DNA of 64,000 nucleotides. It comes from DATKFM01 sp963851215. Its GTDB lineage: Bacteria > Pseudomonadota > Alphaproteobacteria > Dongiales > Dongiaceae. How positions within the stretch are numbered: position 1 is the first letter of the stretch; the number at the start of each line of letters is the position of its first letter. A model generated the notes under the pieces. That model had not been told where the DNA came from and did no database searches. It saw nothing but the letters and a program-made list of their open reading frames with translations. The position numbers and the translations under genes are program-made. The stretch lies in the NCBI GenBank assembly GCA_963851215.1, contig CAWKOG010000021.1, positions 124,001 to 188,000 of the forward strand. The letters run 5' to 3'. This document shows, one piece after another, positions 30,421-40,097 of the stretch.

Positions 30421-30446
30421 CCGCGCCACCCCATCGGGCGGCGCGG
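30421..30446. terminator. Hairpin between convergent genes
   Basis: CCGCGCC (30421-30427) pairs with GGCGCGG (30440-30446) around a 12-base loop. It sits between the convergent dehydratase and bactofilin genes, where a bidirectional terminator is expected. There is no U tract, so this is a weak candidate. Confidence 0.3.
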
Positions 30447-30467
30447 CTGGACCGGAAAAGCCGTACT

Positions 30468-30998
30468 CTAGGCGCGAGCCGCTGTGGGCTGGCTCGGCGT
30501 CGCCGCAGCCGGCGTACTCACCGTCGTCGTCGGCTTGTCCTTGACGATGGACGCGACGTTGGCGCCGGTCTGGCTGGCGTCGATGCGGCGGCATTGGCCT
30601 TCGAAGAAGGCGCCGGGCTCAATCGACAGCGTCTGGTGCAGGACATCGCCGGTTACCCGGGCCGTCTTGGCCAAAGTCACCGTGGCGCCCTTCACCTGGC
30701 CGTTGACCGAACCGCAGATGCGGATCGATTCAGCAGAGATCGCGCCATGAATTTGCGCGGCCTCGCCGATCGTGATGCTGCGGCTGCTGATATCGCCTTC
30801 AACATGGCCATCGACCTGGATGTCACCAGCGCAATGAAGATCGCCTTTGATCTTCAGATCGGGGCTGATGATGGACGGCGCTGCGGTGCGCGCCTGGTTG
30901 GTCCGCTGGTAATCGGTCGATGACGACATGCTGCTCTCCGTGGTTCCCGCGCCGGTCGAGGACGTGGGTGTGTTGGATCTATTATCCCTTGAAAACAT
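30468..30998 (-). CDS. Bactofilin (polymer-forming cytoskeletal protein)
   Basis: A 176-residue bactofilin. A Ser/Thr/Asn-rich disordered N-terminus of about 40 residues leads to a beta-helical core with repeated short blocks (KIKGDLHCAGDIQVDGHVEG, then ITIGEAAQIHGAISAESI and so on), and a proline/alanine/threonine-rich tail. Bactofilins form non-nucleotide filaments that localise cell-wall enzymes. The start at 30998 has GGAGG about 10 bases upstream and lies 17 bases inside the upstream M23 peptidase gene. That coupling to an M23 peptidase is a known association and suggests local peptidoglycan remodelling. Extensions to 31043 are possible but lie within the peptidase gene. Confidence 0.88.
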   Translation of the reverse strand: MFSRDNRSNTPTSSTGAGTTESSMSSSTDYQRTNQARTAAPSIISPDLKIKGDLHCAGDIQVDGHVEGDISSRSITIGEAAQIHGAISAESIRICGSVNGQVKGATVTLAKTARVTGDVLHQTLSIEPGAFFEGQCRRIDASQTGANVASIVKDKPTTTVSTPAAATPSQPTAARA

Positions 30999-32595
30999 AC
31001 TTTCCGGCCTCCAGGAAGTTGATGGGATCGTAGGGCCGCTCATCGACCCTCACTTCATAATGGAGATGCGGTCCCGTACTCCGGCCGGAGCTTCCAAGCA
31101 AGCCAATCTCGTCCCGGTAGCCGACCGTGTCGCCTACCTTGACATCGATCTTCTTCAGATGCCCATACCGCGTGCGGATCCCGAGACCATGGTCGATTTC
31201 AATAAGCCTGCCATAGTCCCCCATCCACCCCGCATATACCACTTTACCCGGCGCCGTTGCTAGCACCGGTGTGCCGACATCGTTCCCCAGATCGAGGCCC
31301 TCATGCATCGATGCCCGGCGGCTGAGCGGGTCCTTTCGGACGCCGAAACCGCTTCTGAGCACATAACTGTCCAGCGGCGCGGCCAGAGGCAGGCTCTTCA
31401 GCACCACCTGCAGCCGCTCCCACCGCTCCACCTCGCCGTCCAGGTTCTCGATCGAGGCCAGAACCAGCCGTTCCTCGGCGGTGCGGGTGTAGCTGCGCGG
31501 GGTGATGAACGGACCGCCCTCGCCGGCGATCTGGACGCCGGCGGCATCCAGCAGGGAGTTGACCTCCAGGCCGGTCATGGCCACGGTCTTCTCGATTTCG
31601 TCGACGCCAACCCGGGTCCGCTGGGTGAGCTTCTCCACCATGGTCTTCTGGGTGGAGCTGACGACATTCAGCCGCCCCTCGAGCGCCCGCACCTTGGACA
31701 GCAGCTCATCCCGCACGGCCCGGAGCGTGATGCGGTCCTGCGCGGTCTGCGACGTGGTCCTTTGCATCCCAGCAACCAGCGCTTCGAGCCGTTTGTTGCT
31801 CGCCTCAGCCTGTGCCAGGGAGTCGCCGAGGCGCGAGAGCTGCCCCTGGAGAACGGCGTTGGCGGTCGTCTTGCGCGCCTGCACGGTCAGTAACGCACCG
31901 ACGCGCAGCTGCAGATCCGCCACCTGCGACTTCAACTGCCGGCCGATGCCTTCAGCGCGGTCCAGCTGCTGCTGCGTATTCTGAAGGTCCCGGAGATAGC
32001 GCGCCTGGGCCATTTTCGCGCGCACGGCAACATCGGCCTCCACGGACATTTGCATCCGCATCGCCGAGATTTCCTTGGAGAGCACGAAGTTATTGTCGGA
32101 GATGCGATCGAGATCAGTGTTGATGGCGGCGATGACCGCTCCGACTGTCGGCCCGACCTCCGTCTCGCCGGGCACCGGCAGGCTTTCCATGGCGAGCGCC
32201 GGCAGATCACCGCCGCGCGAGGCTCGAACGAGGTCGAGGACGAACTGCTGGTTCAGCGCCAAATCCTTGGAGACGCCGGCAAAGCGGTCCTGCAGTTCCG
32301 TGACCTGGGACTGCAATTGATCGAAATTGCCGGCCAAAACATCGACCTCCGCACCGCGCTCGCTGGCGAGCCAACTCGCGATGCCGGCTGTCAGTGTCGT
32401 GCCGACAGTCCAAAAAATTACGGCCGCTGCCAAGCCGGCCACGGCCATCTGCTGTCGCTTCGTCACTGTCAGATATTGTACGCGATGATCGGCGCGAATC
32501 AGAATCTCGCGCTGCACGAAAATACGGTCGACCTGTGTTACAAGCTGCTGTCGGATCGCCCCAACAACCTTCTGCATCTTGCCCCCCACATTCAT
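30982..32595 (-). CDS. Membrane-anchored M23 family metallopeptidase
   Basis: About 537 residues. A single membrane helix (MAVAGLAAAVIFWTVG, about residues 50-75) is followed by a long coiled coil (about 90-380) and a C-terminal LytM/M23 domain. Zinc ligands are visible in MHEGLDLGND (about residue 431) and in the HxH motif GPHLHYEV (about 510). M23 enzymes cut peptide cross-bridges of peptidoglycan. A cytosolic start, one helix and a periplasmic catalytic domain fit partners of bactofilin. I chose 32595; an internal ATG at 32577 with a GGGGGG stretch before it is an alternative, and an upstream frame to 32640 also exists. Confidence 0.85.
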   Translation of the reverse strand: MNVGGKMQKVVGAIRQQLVTQVDRIFVQREILIRADHRVQYLTVTKRQQMAVAGLAAAVIFWTVGTTLTAGIASWLASERGAEVDVLAGNFDQLQSQVTELQDRFAGVSKDLALNQQFVLDLVRASRGGDLPALAMESLPVPGETEVGPTVGAVIAAINTDLDRISDNNFVLSKEISAMRMQMSVEADVAVRAKMAQARYLRDLQNTQQQLDRAEGIGRQLKSQVADLQLRVGALLTVQARKTTANAVLQGQLSRLGDSLAQAEASNKRLEALVAGMQRTTSQTAQDRITLRAVRDELLSKVRALEGRLNVVSSTQKTMVEKLTQRTRVGVDEIEKTVAMTGLEVNSLLDAAGVQIAGEGGPFITPRSYTRTAEERLVLASIENLDGEVERWERLQVVLKSLPLAAPLDSYVLRSGFGVRKDPLSRRASMHEGLDLGNDVGTPVLATAPGKVVYAGWMGDYGRLIEIDHGLGIRTRYGHLKKIDVKVGDTVGYRDEIGLLGSSGRSTGPHLHYEVRVDERPYDPINFLEAGKYVFKG

Positions 32596-32855
32596 GATCG
32601 ATGCGTGGTGAATGCCACAGCATCGCATCGGCGTAGCCACTTTGCGCGCGGCTGACTTCCCTCTATTTCCAGACCTAGCCCTCTATTCCTCCCCACTTGA
32701 ACTGCGGGGCGGCACAATTTTTTCACCGGAACTCATTCAGGGAGTACCGTTGCACAAAGACCCTAAAGATGGGTTTTCAGGCAGGCAAGTGGATTCTCCC
32801 CGCATTCCCAGCCATGTGCGAACATGGGGGAACATCGGGCCGTGCCACAGCATTA

Positions 32856-34740
32856 TCACCGTAATCGAAAACTCGATTCAACGTGTTCGATAATTTGCCG
32901 CACCGAATCTTCGATCGGTTGCATTTGCGTGTCGACGATCAACTCCGGCGCCTCAGGCGCTTCGTAAGGTGCCGAGATTCCGGTGAAATCCGGGAGTTCG
33001 CCGCGCCGCGCTTTTTTGTAGAGACCCTTGGGATCGCGCGTTTCGCAGGTGTTTAAGTCCGCCTTAATAAAAATTTCGTGAAAATGTTCGCGGGCCGCCC
33101 GCCGCGCCCGTTCACGATCGGCGCGATAAGGCGAGATGAACGCCGTGATGGTTATGAAACCGGCATCGGCGAACAGCGCCGCAACTTCGCCAACCCTGCG
33201 GATGTTCTCCGCGCGATCGTCGGGCGAGAAGCCGAGATTCGAATTGAGGCCCTGGCGCACATTGTCGCCGTCGAGCACGAACACGTTGTAGCCCTTGACG
33301 AACAGACCCTGCTCCACAGCCATCGCCAGCGTCGATTTGCCGGAACCCGATAAGCCGGTGAACCACAGCACGCCGCCCTTGTGGCCGGCGCGCGCGGCGC
33401 GCTGATCCGATGAAATGCGATGCTTTTCCGTGCGCAGATTTTCCGATCGCACGACGCGGATCTCCCGTTGATTGGGATAGCCTTCCATGTCGATGAGGCC
33501 GCCGGCGAGAATGTGCGATTCATCAGTCAGCACGAAGCGGCCGGTGCGCGCGAACGAACTGGCCTCGTCGACGGCCAGCATGGCGCGGGTGCGCAGGATG
33601 ACATCGCCGACGCCGTGGCGGCCGATCTCGTCGGCGCTGTGGGTCGACAGGTCCTCGACATCGAAGACACGTTCGACTGCCTCGACGGTGACGGGAACGT
33701 CGCGGGTCGCGATGCGCAGGCGATACTCAGCGCCCTTTTTCAGAGGCTGCTGCGCCAGCCAGAACAGGCGGCCCCGGAACACCGTGGTCTCCAGCGGTGC
33801 GTGATCAGGATGGCTGGCGAGTTCGCCGCGTTCGACGAACAATTGATCGTCGAGCATGATACCGACGGACTGGCCGGCCTCCGCCTCTGTTGCCGCCGCC
33901 GCCGTGTGCCAAGACTCGATCGAAGCAACACGCGATATCTTGTTCGAGGGCGAGAACAGCAGCCGGTCACCGACCTTGAGCCGGCCGGATTCGATGCGGC
34001 CTACAAGGATGCGCCGGTCGTCGAACTTGTAGACATCCTGGATCGGCAGCCGCAGCGGCAGTTCGGTCGTCCGCCGGGTCGGCCGGAAGCCGGAGAGCAC
34101 ATCCATGACGGACGGGCCGCGGTACCACTTCATCTGCGTGGACGCGGAAGTCAGATTGTCGCCGTCGCGGGCCGAGACTGGAATCACCGCATCCGCCGCC
34201 GCGCCGATGCTCTGGAGGTAGCCGCTATATTCATCGCGGATCGCCTCGAATTTCCGCTGCGAATATTCGATCAGGTCCATCTTGTTGACGAGCACCACGA
34301 TCTGCTTGATGCCCAGGAGGTTGAGCAGGAAGCCGTGCAGCCGCGACTGCTGCTGCACGCCATGCGACGCATCGATCAGGACCAGCGCCGCGTCCGCCGA
34401 AGAAGCGCCGGTGATCATGTTCTTGATGAACTCGCGATGGCCCGGCGCGTCGATGATTACATAATCGCGGCGCGGCGAACGCAGCCAGATCTGCGACGTA
34501 TCGATGGTGATGCCCTGGTCGCGCTCGGCCTGGAAGGCGTCCATCAGGAAGGCCCACTCGAACGGCATGCCGCGCCGTTCGCACATCGCCTTGATGGCAT
34601 CGAGCTTGCCGTCGGCCAGCGATCCCGTCTCATGGAATCAGGCGGCCGACCAGCGTCGACTTGCCGTGATCCACATGGCCGCAGATCACGGTGCGCAGCT
34701 GCTCGCGCAGGGTCTCGGAAGCGGTGACGACCTGGTGCAT
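32856..34740 (-). CDS. cysNC: Sulfate adenylyltransferase subunit 1 / adenylylsulfate kinase fusion (one indel)
   Basis: About 627 residues after removing one extra base near 34637. The N-terminal CysN GTPase has ICGHVDHGKSTLVGRLI, DAPGH and NKMDL and drives ATP sulfurylase. The C-terminal CysC domain (about residues 440-627) has LWFTGLSGSGKST for ATP and the typical FISPYRADRERAR and kinase loops, and makes PAPS. The corrected start at 34740 overlaps the cysD stop by 1 base (TGATG), so the subunits are coupled. The organism can therefore activate sulfate for assimilation or sulfation. Confidence 0.92.
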
Positions 34741-35534
34741 CACATGTACCCGTCGCTGCGCAGGCGCTCGAAGGCGTCTTCGGTTTCGCGATCCATGGCG
34801 CGGCCGGCGCGCTCCGGTGCCTTGGTCGTCTCCAGCTCGGCGATGATCTCGTCCAGCGAAGACGCGCCGCTCTCGATCGGCGAGGTGATATCCTCATCGC
34901 CGAGGGAGCGATAGCGCTTTCCCTTCTTGGAGAAATACAGATCGACGATCGGGATGCCCTCGCGCCGGATGTAGCGCCAGATGTCGATCTCGGTCCAATG
35001 CAGCAGGGGATGCACGCGCAGATGCCAGCCCTGGGGCAGATGGGTATTGAAGAAATCCCAGAACTCCGGCGGCTGGTCGCGGAAGTCCCACTGGTTGCCT
35101 TCCTTGCGCGGGCTGAACACCCGCTCCTTGGCGCGCACCGCCTCTTCATCCCGGCGGATGCCGGCGATGATGCCGGTGAAGCCATGCTTGGCCAGCGCCG
35201 CCTTGAGGCCCAGGGTCTTGCGTCCGGCGGAGCGCGCCGCCGGCGGCAGCTTCGGATCGACCGCTTCGAGCGGCGGGCATTCCTCGCGGATCAGGTTCAG
35301 CCCCCACTCCTTCTCGTAGCGGTCGCGGAAGGCATACATCTCCTTGAACTTCTTGCCGGTGTCGATGTGCATGACCGGAAACGGTACATGGCCGAAGAAG
35401 GCCTTCTTGGCCAGCCAGACCATGACATTGCTGTCCTTGCCCAGCGACCAGAGCATGGCCAGCCGGTCGATGCGGTTGAAGGCCTCGCGGAAGATATAGA
35501 CGCTCTGCGCTTCCAGTTGATCCAGATGGTTCAT
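34740..35534 (-). CDS. cysD: Sulfate adenylyltransferase subunit 2
   Basis: A 264-residue CysD, the catalytic ATP sulfurylase subunit that forms APS from ATP and sulfate. It carries the PP-loop LWSLGKDSNVMVWLAKKAF (SxGxDS), HIDTGKKFKEMY, GIIAGIRRDEEAVRAKE and LLHWTEIDIWRYI blocks. It shares a 1-base stop/start overlap with cysNC. Intact. Divergent to an ion permease gene across about 220 bp. Confidence 0.94.
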   Translation of the reverse strand: MNHLDQLEAQSVYIFREAFNRIDRLAMLWSLGKDSNVMVWLAKKAFFGHVPFPVMHIDTGKKFKEMYAFRDRYEKEWGLNLIREECPPLEAVDPKLPPAARSAGRKTLGLKAALAKHGFTGIIAGIRRDEEAVRAKERVFSPRKEGNQWDFRDQPPEFWDFFNTHLPQGWHLRVHPLLHWTEIDIWRYIRREGIPIVDLYFSKKGKRYRSLGDEDITSPIESGASSLDEIIAELETTKAPERAGRAMDRETEDAFERLRSDGYM

Positions 35535-35753
35535 GGCGGATTAGCGGACCTTGGCTCGTCGGACGCCGGGGAACAGGCCGCCGGCGCAGGAGGTTGCCCC
35601 ACCGGGGCGGGCCGTGCAGTCTGCGGTCGCGGCGAGGGCCGGTGCATATAGGGCTTTGGTTCAATTGGCAATGTCTGACTACCCGCAATCCAAGGCTGCA
35701 ACCGGGCAAAACTGTCGCACCGCCGCCTGCCGCCGAGAGTCCGGAGGGCGACA

Positions 35754-37008
35754 TTGATTGGCGGCCTGCCGACGGACCTCTCCGTCCTCGTTATATTTGG
35801 CCTGACCTACGCCGGTATGGCGACCGGCCGCATTCCCGGTCTGCGCACCGACCGGGCCGGCATCGCCCTGGCGGCGGCGATTTTCATCCTGATCATCACC
35901 GGCAAGAGCCCGGCCGAGGCCGTTGCCTGGGTCGATCTGCCGACCCTGGCCCTGCTGTTCGGGCTGATGGTGCTATCGGGCAAGTTCTCCCTGTCCGGCT
36001 TCTATGACTACTGCGCCTTCCGCATCAGCCATGCCGCGGGCAGCCCGGAACGGCTGCTGGCCGTCACCATCCTGGTCGCCGGTGCGCTGTCGGCCGTGCT
36101 GGCCAACGACATCATTGCCTTCGCCATGCCGCCCCTGCTCTGTCTGGGTCTGCGGCGCCCGGGGGCTCAATCCGGTGCCTTACCTCATAGGACTGGCGGC
36201 GGCGACCAATGTGGGTTCAGCCGCGACCGTGATCGGCAATCCCCAGAACATCCTGATCGGGCAGGTGGGCGGGCTCGATTTCTGGCGCTTCATCGCACTC
36301 TGCGGCATGCCGTCGCTTCTGGGGCTGGGGGTGATTTATGGCGTGATCGTTCTGCAATGGCGGCACCGCTGGACCCTGCCGCGGCGGCCCGAGTTGGCGC
36401 CGGACCCGCGGCCTCCTGCCCTGCGCCGAGGACCGCTGCTCAAGGCCGTGGTGCTGACGGCAGCGCTGCTGATCGCCTTCGGCGCCGGGCTGCCGCGCGA
36501 CATCTCTGCCCTCATCGTGGCCGCCGCCGTCTTCGTCAGCCGCTCGATCGAGAGTCAGGCGCTGGTGCGGTCGGTCGATTGGGGACTGCTGATTCTCTTC
36601 GGCGGCCTGTTCATCGTCACCGGCGCACTCGCGGACCTGCCGGAAGCAGGCGCGCTCTTTGCCGACCTTGTTTCCAGAGGGTGGGCGCCGGAACGGCTGA
36701 GCATCCTGGCGCCGCTGACCTTGCTGATGAGCAACACCATCGGCAACGTGCCCTGCGTCATCCTGCTGCTACAGGTGTGGCAGAATCCGCCGGCGGAGGC
36801 GCTCTATGCCCTGGCGCTGTTCTCGACCCTGGCCGGCAATCTGCTGATCACCGGCAGCCTGGCCAACATCATCGTCGTCGAGCGGGCCCGCAGCGTCGGC
36901 GAGCATCTGTCGTTCATGGATCACGCCCGCGCCGGAATTCCCATCACGCTCCTCACCATGGCCATCGCGGCGCTGTGGCTGCTGGGAATCGGCGTGATTG
37001 CATTCTAG
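35754..37008 (+). CDS. SLC13/ArsB-type anion permease (one indel)
   Basis: About 417 residues after removing one extra base near 36157. It is a multi-pass membrane protein (about 10-11 helices) of the ion transporter superfamily. The duplicated hairpin motifs are SAATVIGNPQNILIG in the first half and LLMSNTIGNVPCVILLL with ITGSLANIIVVERA in the second. The family includes ArsB, Na/dicarboxylate and sulfate permeases. The start is TTG at 35754 with a strong GGAGG 8 bases upstream. Its divergence from cysD suggests sulfate or another oxyanion as the substrate, which is inference. Confidence 0.8.
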
Positions 37009-37011
37009 GGA

Positions 37012-37368
37012 TCACGCCTTCGGCGGCTGCCACTCGAACACGGCAATCAGACAGCCTGTCTCAGTGCGCGAGTTGTGATGCGTGCCCGGGGAGTAGCTGA
37101 CGAGATCGCCGGTCTTGAAGACCGTGCCGTCATCATCGATCAACTCGCCCTCGAGGATGAGAAACTCCTCATAGCCGGGATGGTCGTGGGCGATGGTCAC
37201 GGCGCCGGGCGCCATGCGCATGGCATAGCAGCCTTGGCCCGTAGCCTTGTCATAGCTGATCGGCAACCAGCTCATCTCCGGCTGGACCGGTCCTTCCAGA
37301 TCGTACTCCCGGAATCGAGTGTTCCGCAGATCGATGATCTCGCGTCCCCTTCGTTTATCGCTCACCAC
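37012..37368 (-). CDS. Cupin domain protein
   Basis: A 118-residue single cupin. The metal site is visible: HDHPGYEEFLILEGEL (two histidines and a glutamate of motif 1) and SPGTHHNSRTETG (histidine of motif 2). This resembles ChrR-type anti-sigma cupins and small oxygenase-like cupins, but there is no anti-sigma helix region. It is convergent with the permease (3-base gap) and divergent from the bufferin gene bufA, 303 bp away. Role unknown; a metal-binding sensory or detoxification role is possible but unproven. Confidence 0.75.
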   Translation of the reverse strand: MVSDKRRGREIIDLRNTRFREYDLEGPVQPEMSWLPISYDKATGQGCYAMRMAPGAVTIAHDHPGYEEFLILEGELIDDDGTVFKTGDLVSYSPGTHHNSRTETGCLIAVFEWQPPKA

Positions 37369-37671
37369 GCACCCCGCATTTTCGGCTGTCCATTCGCATT
37401 GGCTATCGTAACCATAGCGTAGGACTACTAGTGCTCAACGGGATATTGCGCAAAGCTCACGAAGCCGTGAAACCAATGGAAAACCAGCAGCCAGCAACAA
37501 CAACCGAGCATTGGCCGTCACCAATTCTCCGCGCCCATCACGTGCCCATCGCAGAGGCTCACTTCCCTGTGAAACCGCGCGTGAGGTCCTGTTGGAGAAT
37601 CCGGCATCATGCTACATGCTCACCCACAGTTTCATTCATCCCTGTATCTCAGTCCTAAGGAGCGATTGGTC
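37369..37671. other. Divergent intergenic region upstream of the bufferin operon
   Basis: About 300 bases between the cupin gene and bufA with no convincing gene. An open frame at 37431-37658 has no usual coding features. The final part has AAGGAG 9 bases before the bufA ATG. I could not find a clear sigma-70 or extracytoplasmic-function (GAAC/CGTT-type) promoter. The promoter for bufA must lie here. Confidence 0.5.
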
Positions 37672-37920
37672 ATGACGAACAAAATCCTGGTTGCCTCGGC
37701 CCTGGCCGCGGTTGTTTCCATGGGCGCCATCGGCAGCCCGCAGGCGGCCGACAACGAGAAGTGCTACGGCATCGCCAAGGCCGGCAAGAATGACTGCCAG
37801 ACGGCGACCCATTCCTGCGCCGGCACCTCGACGGCGGATGCCGCCGGCGACTCCTGGATCTACGTGCCCGCCGGCACTTGCGAGAAGGTCGCCGGCGGCA
37901 GCCTCGAGCCGAAGGCCTAA
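37672..37920 (+). CDS. bufA: BufA-type bufferin precursor (DUF2282)
   Basis: An 82-residue RiPP precursor of the DUF2282 / BufA family. A Sec signal peptide covers residues 1-25 (cleavage at SPQA|ADNE). The mature part has four cysteines at 31, 42, 49 and 70 in EKCYGIAKAGKNDCQTA, THSCAGTS and VPAGTCEKVAGG, the classical bufferin pattern. In characterised bufferins the central cysteines become 5-thiooxazoles through the MNIO enzyme BufB plus BufC, and the product binds copper in the periplasm. AAGGAG lies 9 bases before the ATG. It is followed by bufB, bufC and a DoxX gene, giving the full operon. The start is clear and the gene is intact. Confidence 0.92.
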   Translation: MTNKILVASALAAVVSMGAIGSPQAADNEKCYGIAKAGKNDCQTATHSCAGTSTADAAGDSWIYVPAGTCEKVAGGSLEPKA

Positions 37921-37954
37921 AGGGTTTCCCCTCGGACGGCGGACGAGTCGTTCC

Positions 37955-38850
37955 ATGCAGGCGTCGCGGCCTGCGCAGAGTGCTAACGATCCGATCTCCC
38001 CTGCGGCATCGCTGCCGAAGGCGGGGATCGGATTGCGCTTTCAGCATCACCGCGCGATCCTCGATGAGCGGCCGCCGGTCGGCTTCGTCGAAGTCCACAG
38101 CGAGAACTATCTCGGCGGCGGTCCGGCGATAAAGCATCTTCAGGCGGTGCGGCGGGAATATCCCGTCAGCCTCCATGGCGTCGGACTTTCGCTCGGCAGC
38201 GCCGAGGGATTGGACGCCAATCATCTGCAACGGGTTTGCGCGCTGGCCGACCGCATCGATCCGCTTGTTCGTCTCCGAGCATATCTCCTGGAGCGTCACC
38301 GGCGGCGTCTATCTCAACGACCTGCTGCCCCTGCCCTATACCGAGGAAGCGCTGGCGATTTTCTGCGCCAATGTGCAGGAGATGCAGGAAGCGCTGAAGC
38401 GGCCGGTGCTGGTGGAGAATCCATCGACGCTACTTGCAGTTCGCCCATTCGACGATTCCGGAGTGGGAGTTCGTCGCCGAGATTTCCAAGCGCACCGGCT
38501 GCGGCCTGCTGCTGGATGTGAACAACATCTATGTCAGCGCCTGCAATCACGGCTTCGATGCCGGCGGATATCTGCGGGCGATGCCACGCAGCGCCGTGCG
38601 CGAGATCCATCTGGCCGGCCATACCGCCAAGCAGATCGGCGATCAGACCTTGCGCATCGACGATCACGGTTCGGCGGTGTGCGAAGAGGTCTGGGCGCTC
38701 TATGGCGAGGCAATTCGGCTGCTGGGGCCGGTGCCGACGTTGATCGAATGGGATTCCCGGATACCGCCGCTGGCCGAGATCGTCGCCGAAGCTGCGAAAG
38801 CCGATGTCATTGCGCAATGCCAGAGGGAGCGCGCCGATGCAGCTGCGTGA
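37955..38850 (+). CDS. bufB: BufB, MNIO (DUF692) family RiPP maturase (two indels)
   Basis: About 297 residues after removing extra bases near 38268 and 38430. MNIO enzymes are multinuclear non-heme iron oxidases in a TIM-barrel fold. Metal-binding blocks are visible: FVEVHSENYLGG, SLHGVGLSLGSAEG, SEHISWSVTGG, LVENPSTYL, LLLDVNNIYVSACNH, REIHLAGH, IDDHGSAV and TLIEWDSRIPPL. BufB should convert precursor cysteines to thiooxazoles. It begins 34 bases after bufA, and bufC starts 14 bases before its stop. The start at 37955 (MQASRPAQ) gives a normal length. Confidence 0.9.
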
Positions 38851-39616
38851 GCTCCAGCAGACCATCGCCCGCGGCATACTGACCGATCAGCCGGAGGCTC
38901 TCGCCGACTGTCGTGCGCGAGGATGGGCTCGACTTCGACAAGCGGCTGCAAGTCTACCGCAATAACACGATCATCAGCCTGACCGAGGCGCTGAAGGCGA
39001 CGTTTCCCGTCGTTGCGCCGCATTGGTCGGCGAAGAAATTCTTCGGCTTTGCGGCGAAGATTTTCATATCAGCCAATCCGCCGCAGGCGCCGCGCCTGGC
39101 GGAGTATGGCGGCGGATTTCTCGGAATTCCTCGCAGGGTTCGAGCCGGCGCGCACGCTCCCCTACCTCGCCGACGTCGCAGCATTGGAATGGGCGATGAA
39201 CGAGGCGCATCACGCGCCCGACGATACCGCGCTGACGCCGCAGGACCTCGCCGCCGTGCCGCAAGAGAATGCCGCCGTCGCTTGTTCTCGAATTACGACG
39301 CAGTTGCCGCTTGCTGCATTCGAAGTATCGCGTCGATCGCCTCTGGCAGGCGCATCAGCCCGGCGGTTCCTTGCAGGATCTGGCGATCGACGGCGACTGC
39401 CGGCTCCTCGTCTATCGGCCGCAGGACGATGTGGAGATGATGACTCTCGATGCCGCCGGATTCGTGCTGCTGTCGCGCATCAGCGAAGGCGTGTCGCTCG
39501 AAGCCGCCTATGAAGCAGCCGCGATGATCGATCCTGCTTTTGACCTTTCCGCTGCTCTCGGCATCCACCTGACGCGTGGCGTTTTCAGCGGCTATGCCGT
39601 GTCGGAATCGGCATAG
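38837..39616 (+). CDS. bufC: BufC, DUF2063 partner protein (at least three indels)
   Basis: About 258 residues after removing extra bases near 38910, 39115 and 39285. The N-terminal DUF2063 helical domain reads MQLRELQQTIARGILT, then VREDGLDFDKRLQVYRNNT and SLTEALKATFPVV, the DNA-binding-like helical fold that in practice binds the RiPP precursor. The C-terminal part, from about LRRSCRLLHSKYRVDRLWQ onward, is the usual winged or RRE-like domain. BufC recruits BufA to BufB. It overlaps bufB by 14 bases, consistent with stoichiometric co-translation of a BufB-BufC complex. Confidence 0.85.
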
Positions 39617-39625
39617 TGTGACGGC

Positions 39626-40097
39626 ATGACTGAAACAATCTCCGCGCCCCGAGCCGGCTTGACCGGCCTCGGCCGTTCGCTGATCGGGAAGTTGGAGAGC
39701 ATTCCTGTCGCGCTGCCCATCTTCGTATTGCGCCTGGGAGTCTCGCTGGTTTTCTTCCGCTCGTTCCTGACCAAGATCGACAATTGGGACACGACGATCC
39801 TGCTGTTCGAGAGCGAGTACAACGTTCCGCTGCTGCCGCCCGGTCTCGCCGCAATCCTCGCGACCGCGCTTGAGATCGCTGGACCGGTCATGCTGACTCT
39901 TGGCCTCGGCACGCGACTGGCCGCCGCGGCAATGCTCGGGATGACACTGGTGATCCAGCTCTTCGTCTATCCCCAGAGCTATCCCGATCACCTCCTCTGG
40001 GCCGGACCGCTGCTCTACCTTCTGCTGCGCGGCCCCGGCGCCTGGTCTGTTGACGCGCGCATCCGCGCCGCCGGCTCGCGCCGGCATAGACGGCTAG
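39626..40097 (+). CDS. DoxX family membrane protein (BufD-like; 3' end uncertain)
   Basis: About 150 residues. The visible text MTETISAPRAG, then a helix around ALPIFVLRLGVSLVFFRSFL, LPPGLAAILATALEIAGPVM, LAAAAMLGMTLVIQLFVYP and HLLWAGPLLYLLLRG shows four membrane helices, the DoxX pattern. DoxX proteins are redox-linked membrane partners found at the end of bufferin operons. The frame as written stays open for another 2.8 kb, which is impossible for this family and is antisense to the next two genes. One extra base before 40095 would bring the TAG at 40095-40097 into frame; the TAG at 40087 is an alternative. It starts 9 bases after the bufC stop. Confidence 0.75.

Noticed and set aside
37431..37658. 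75-codon open frame upstream of bufA
   Set aside because: No family features, no ribosome binding site and a residue make-up unlike real proteins; it lies where the promoter must be.
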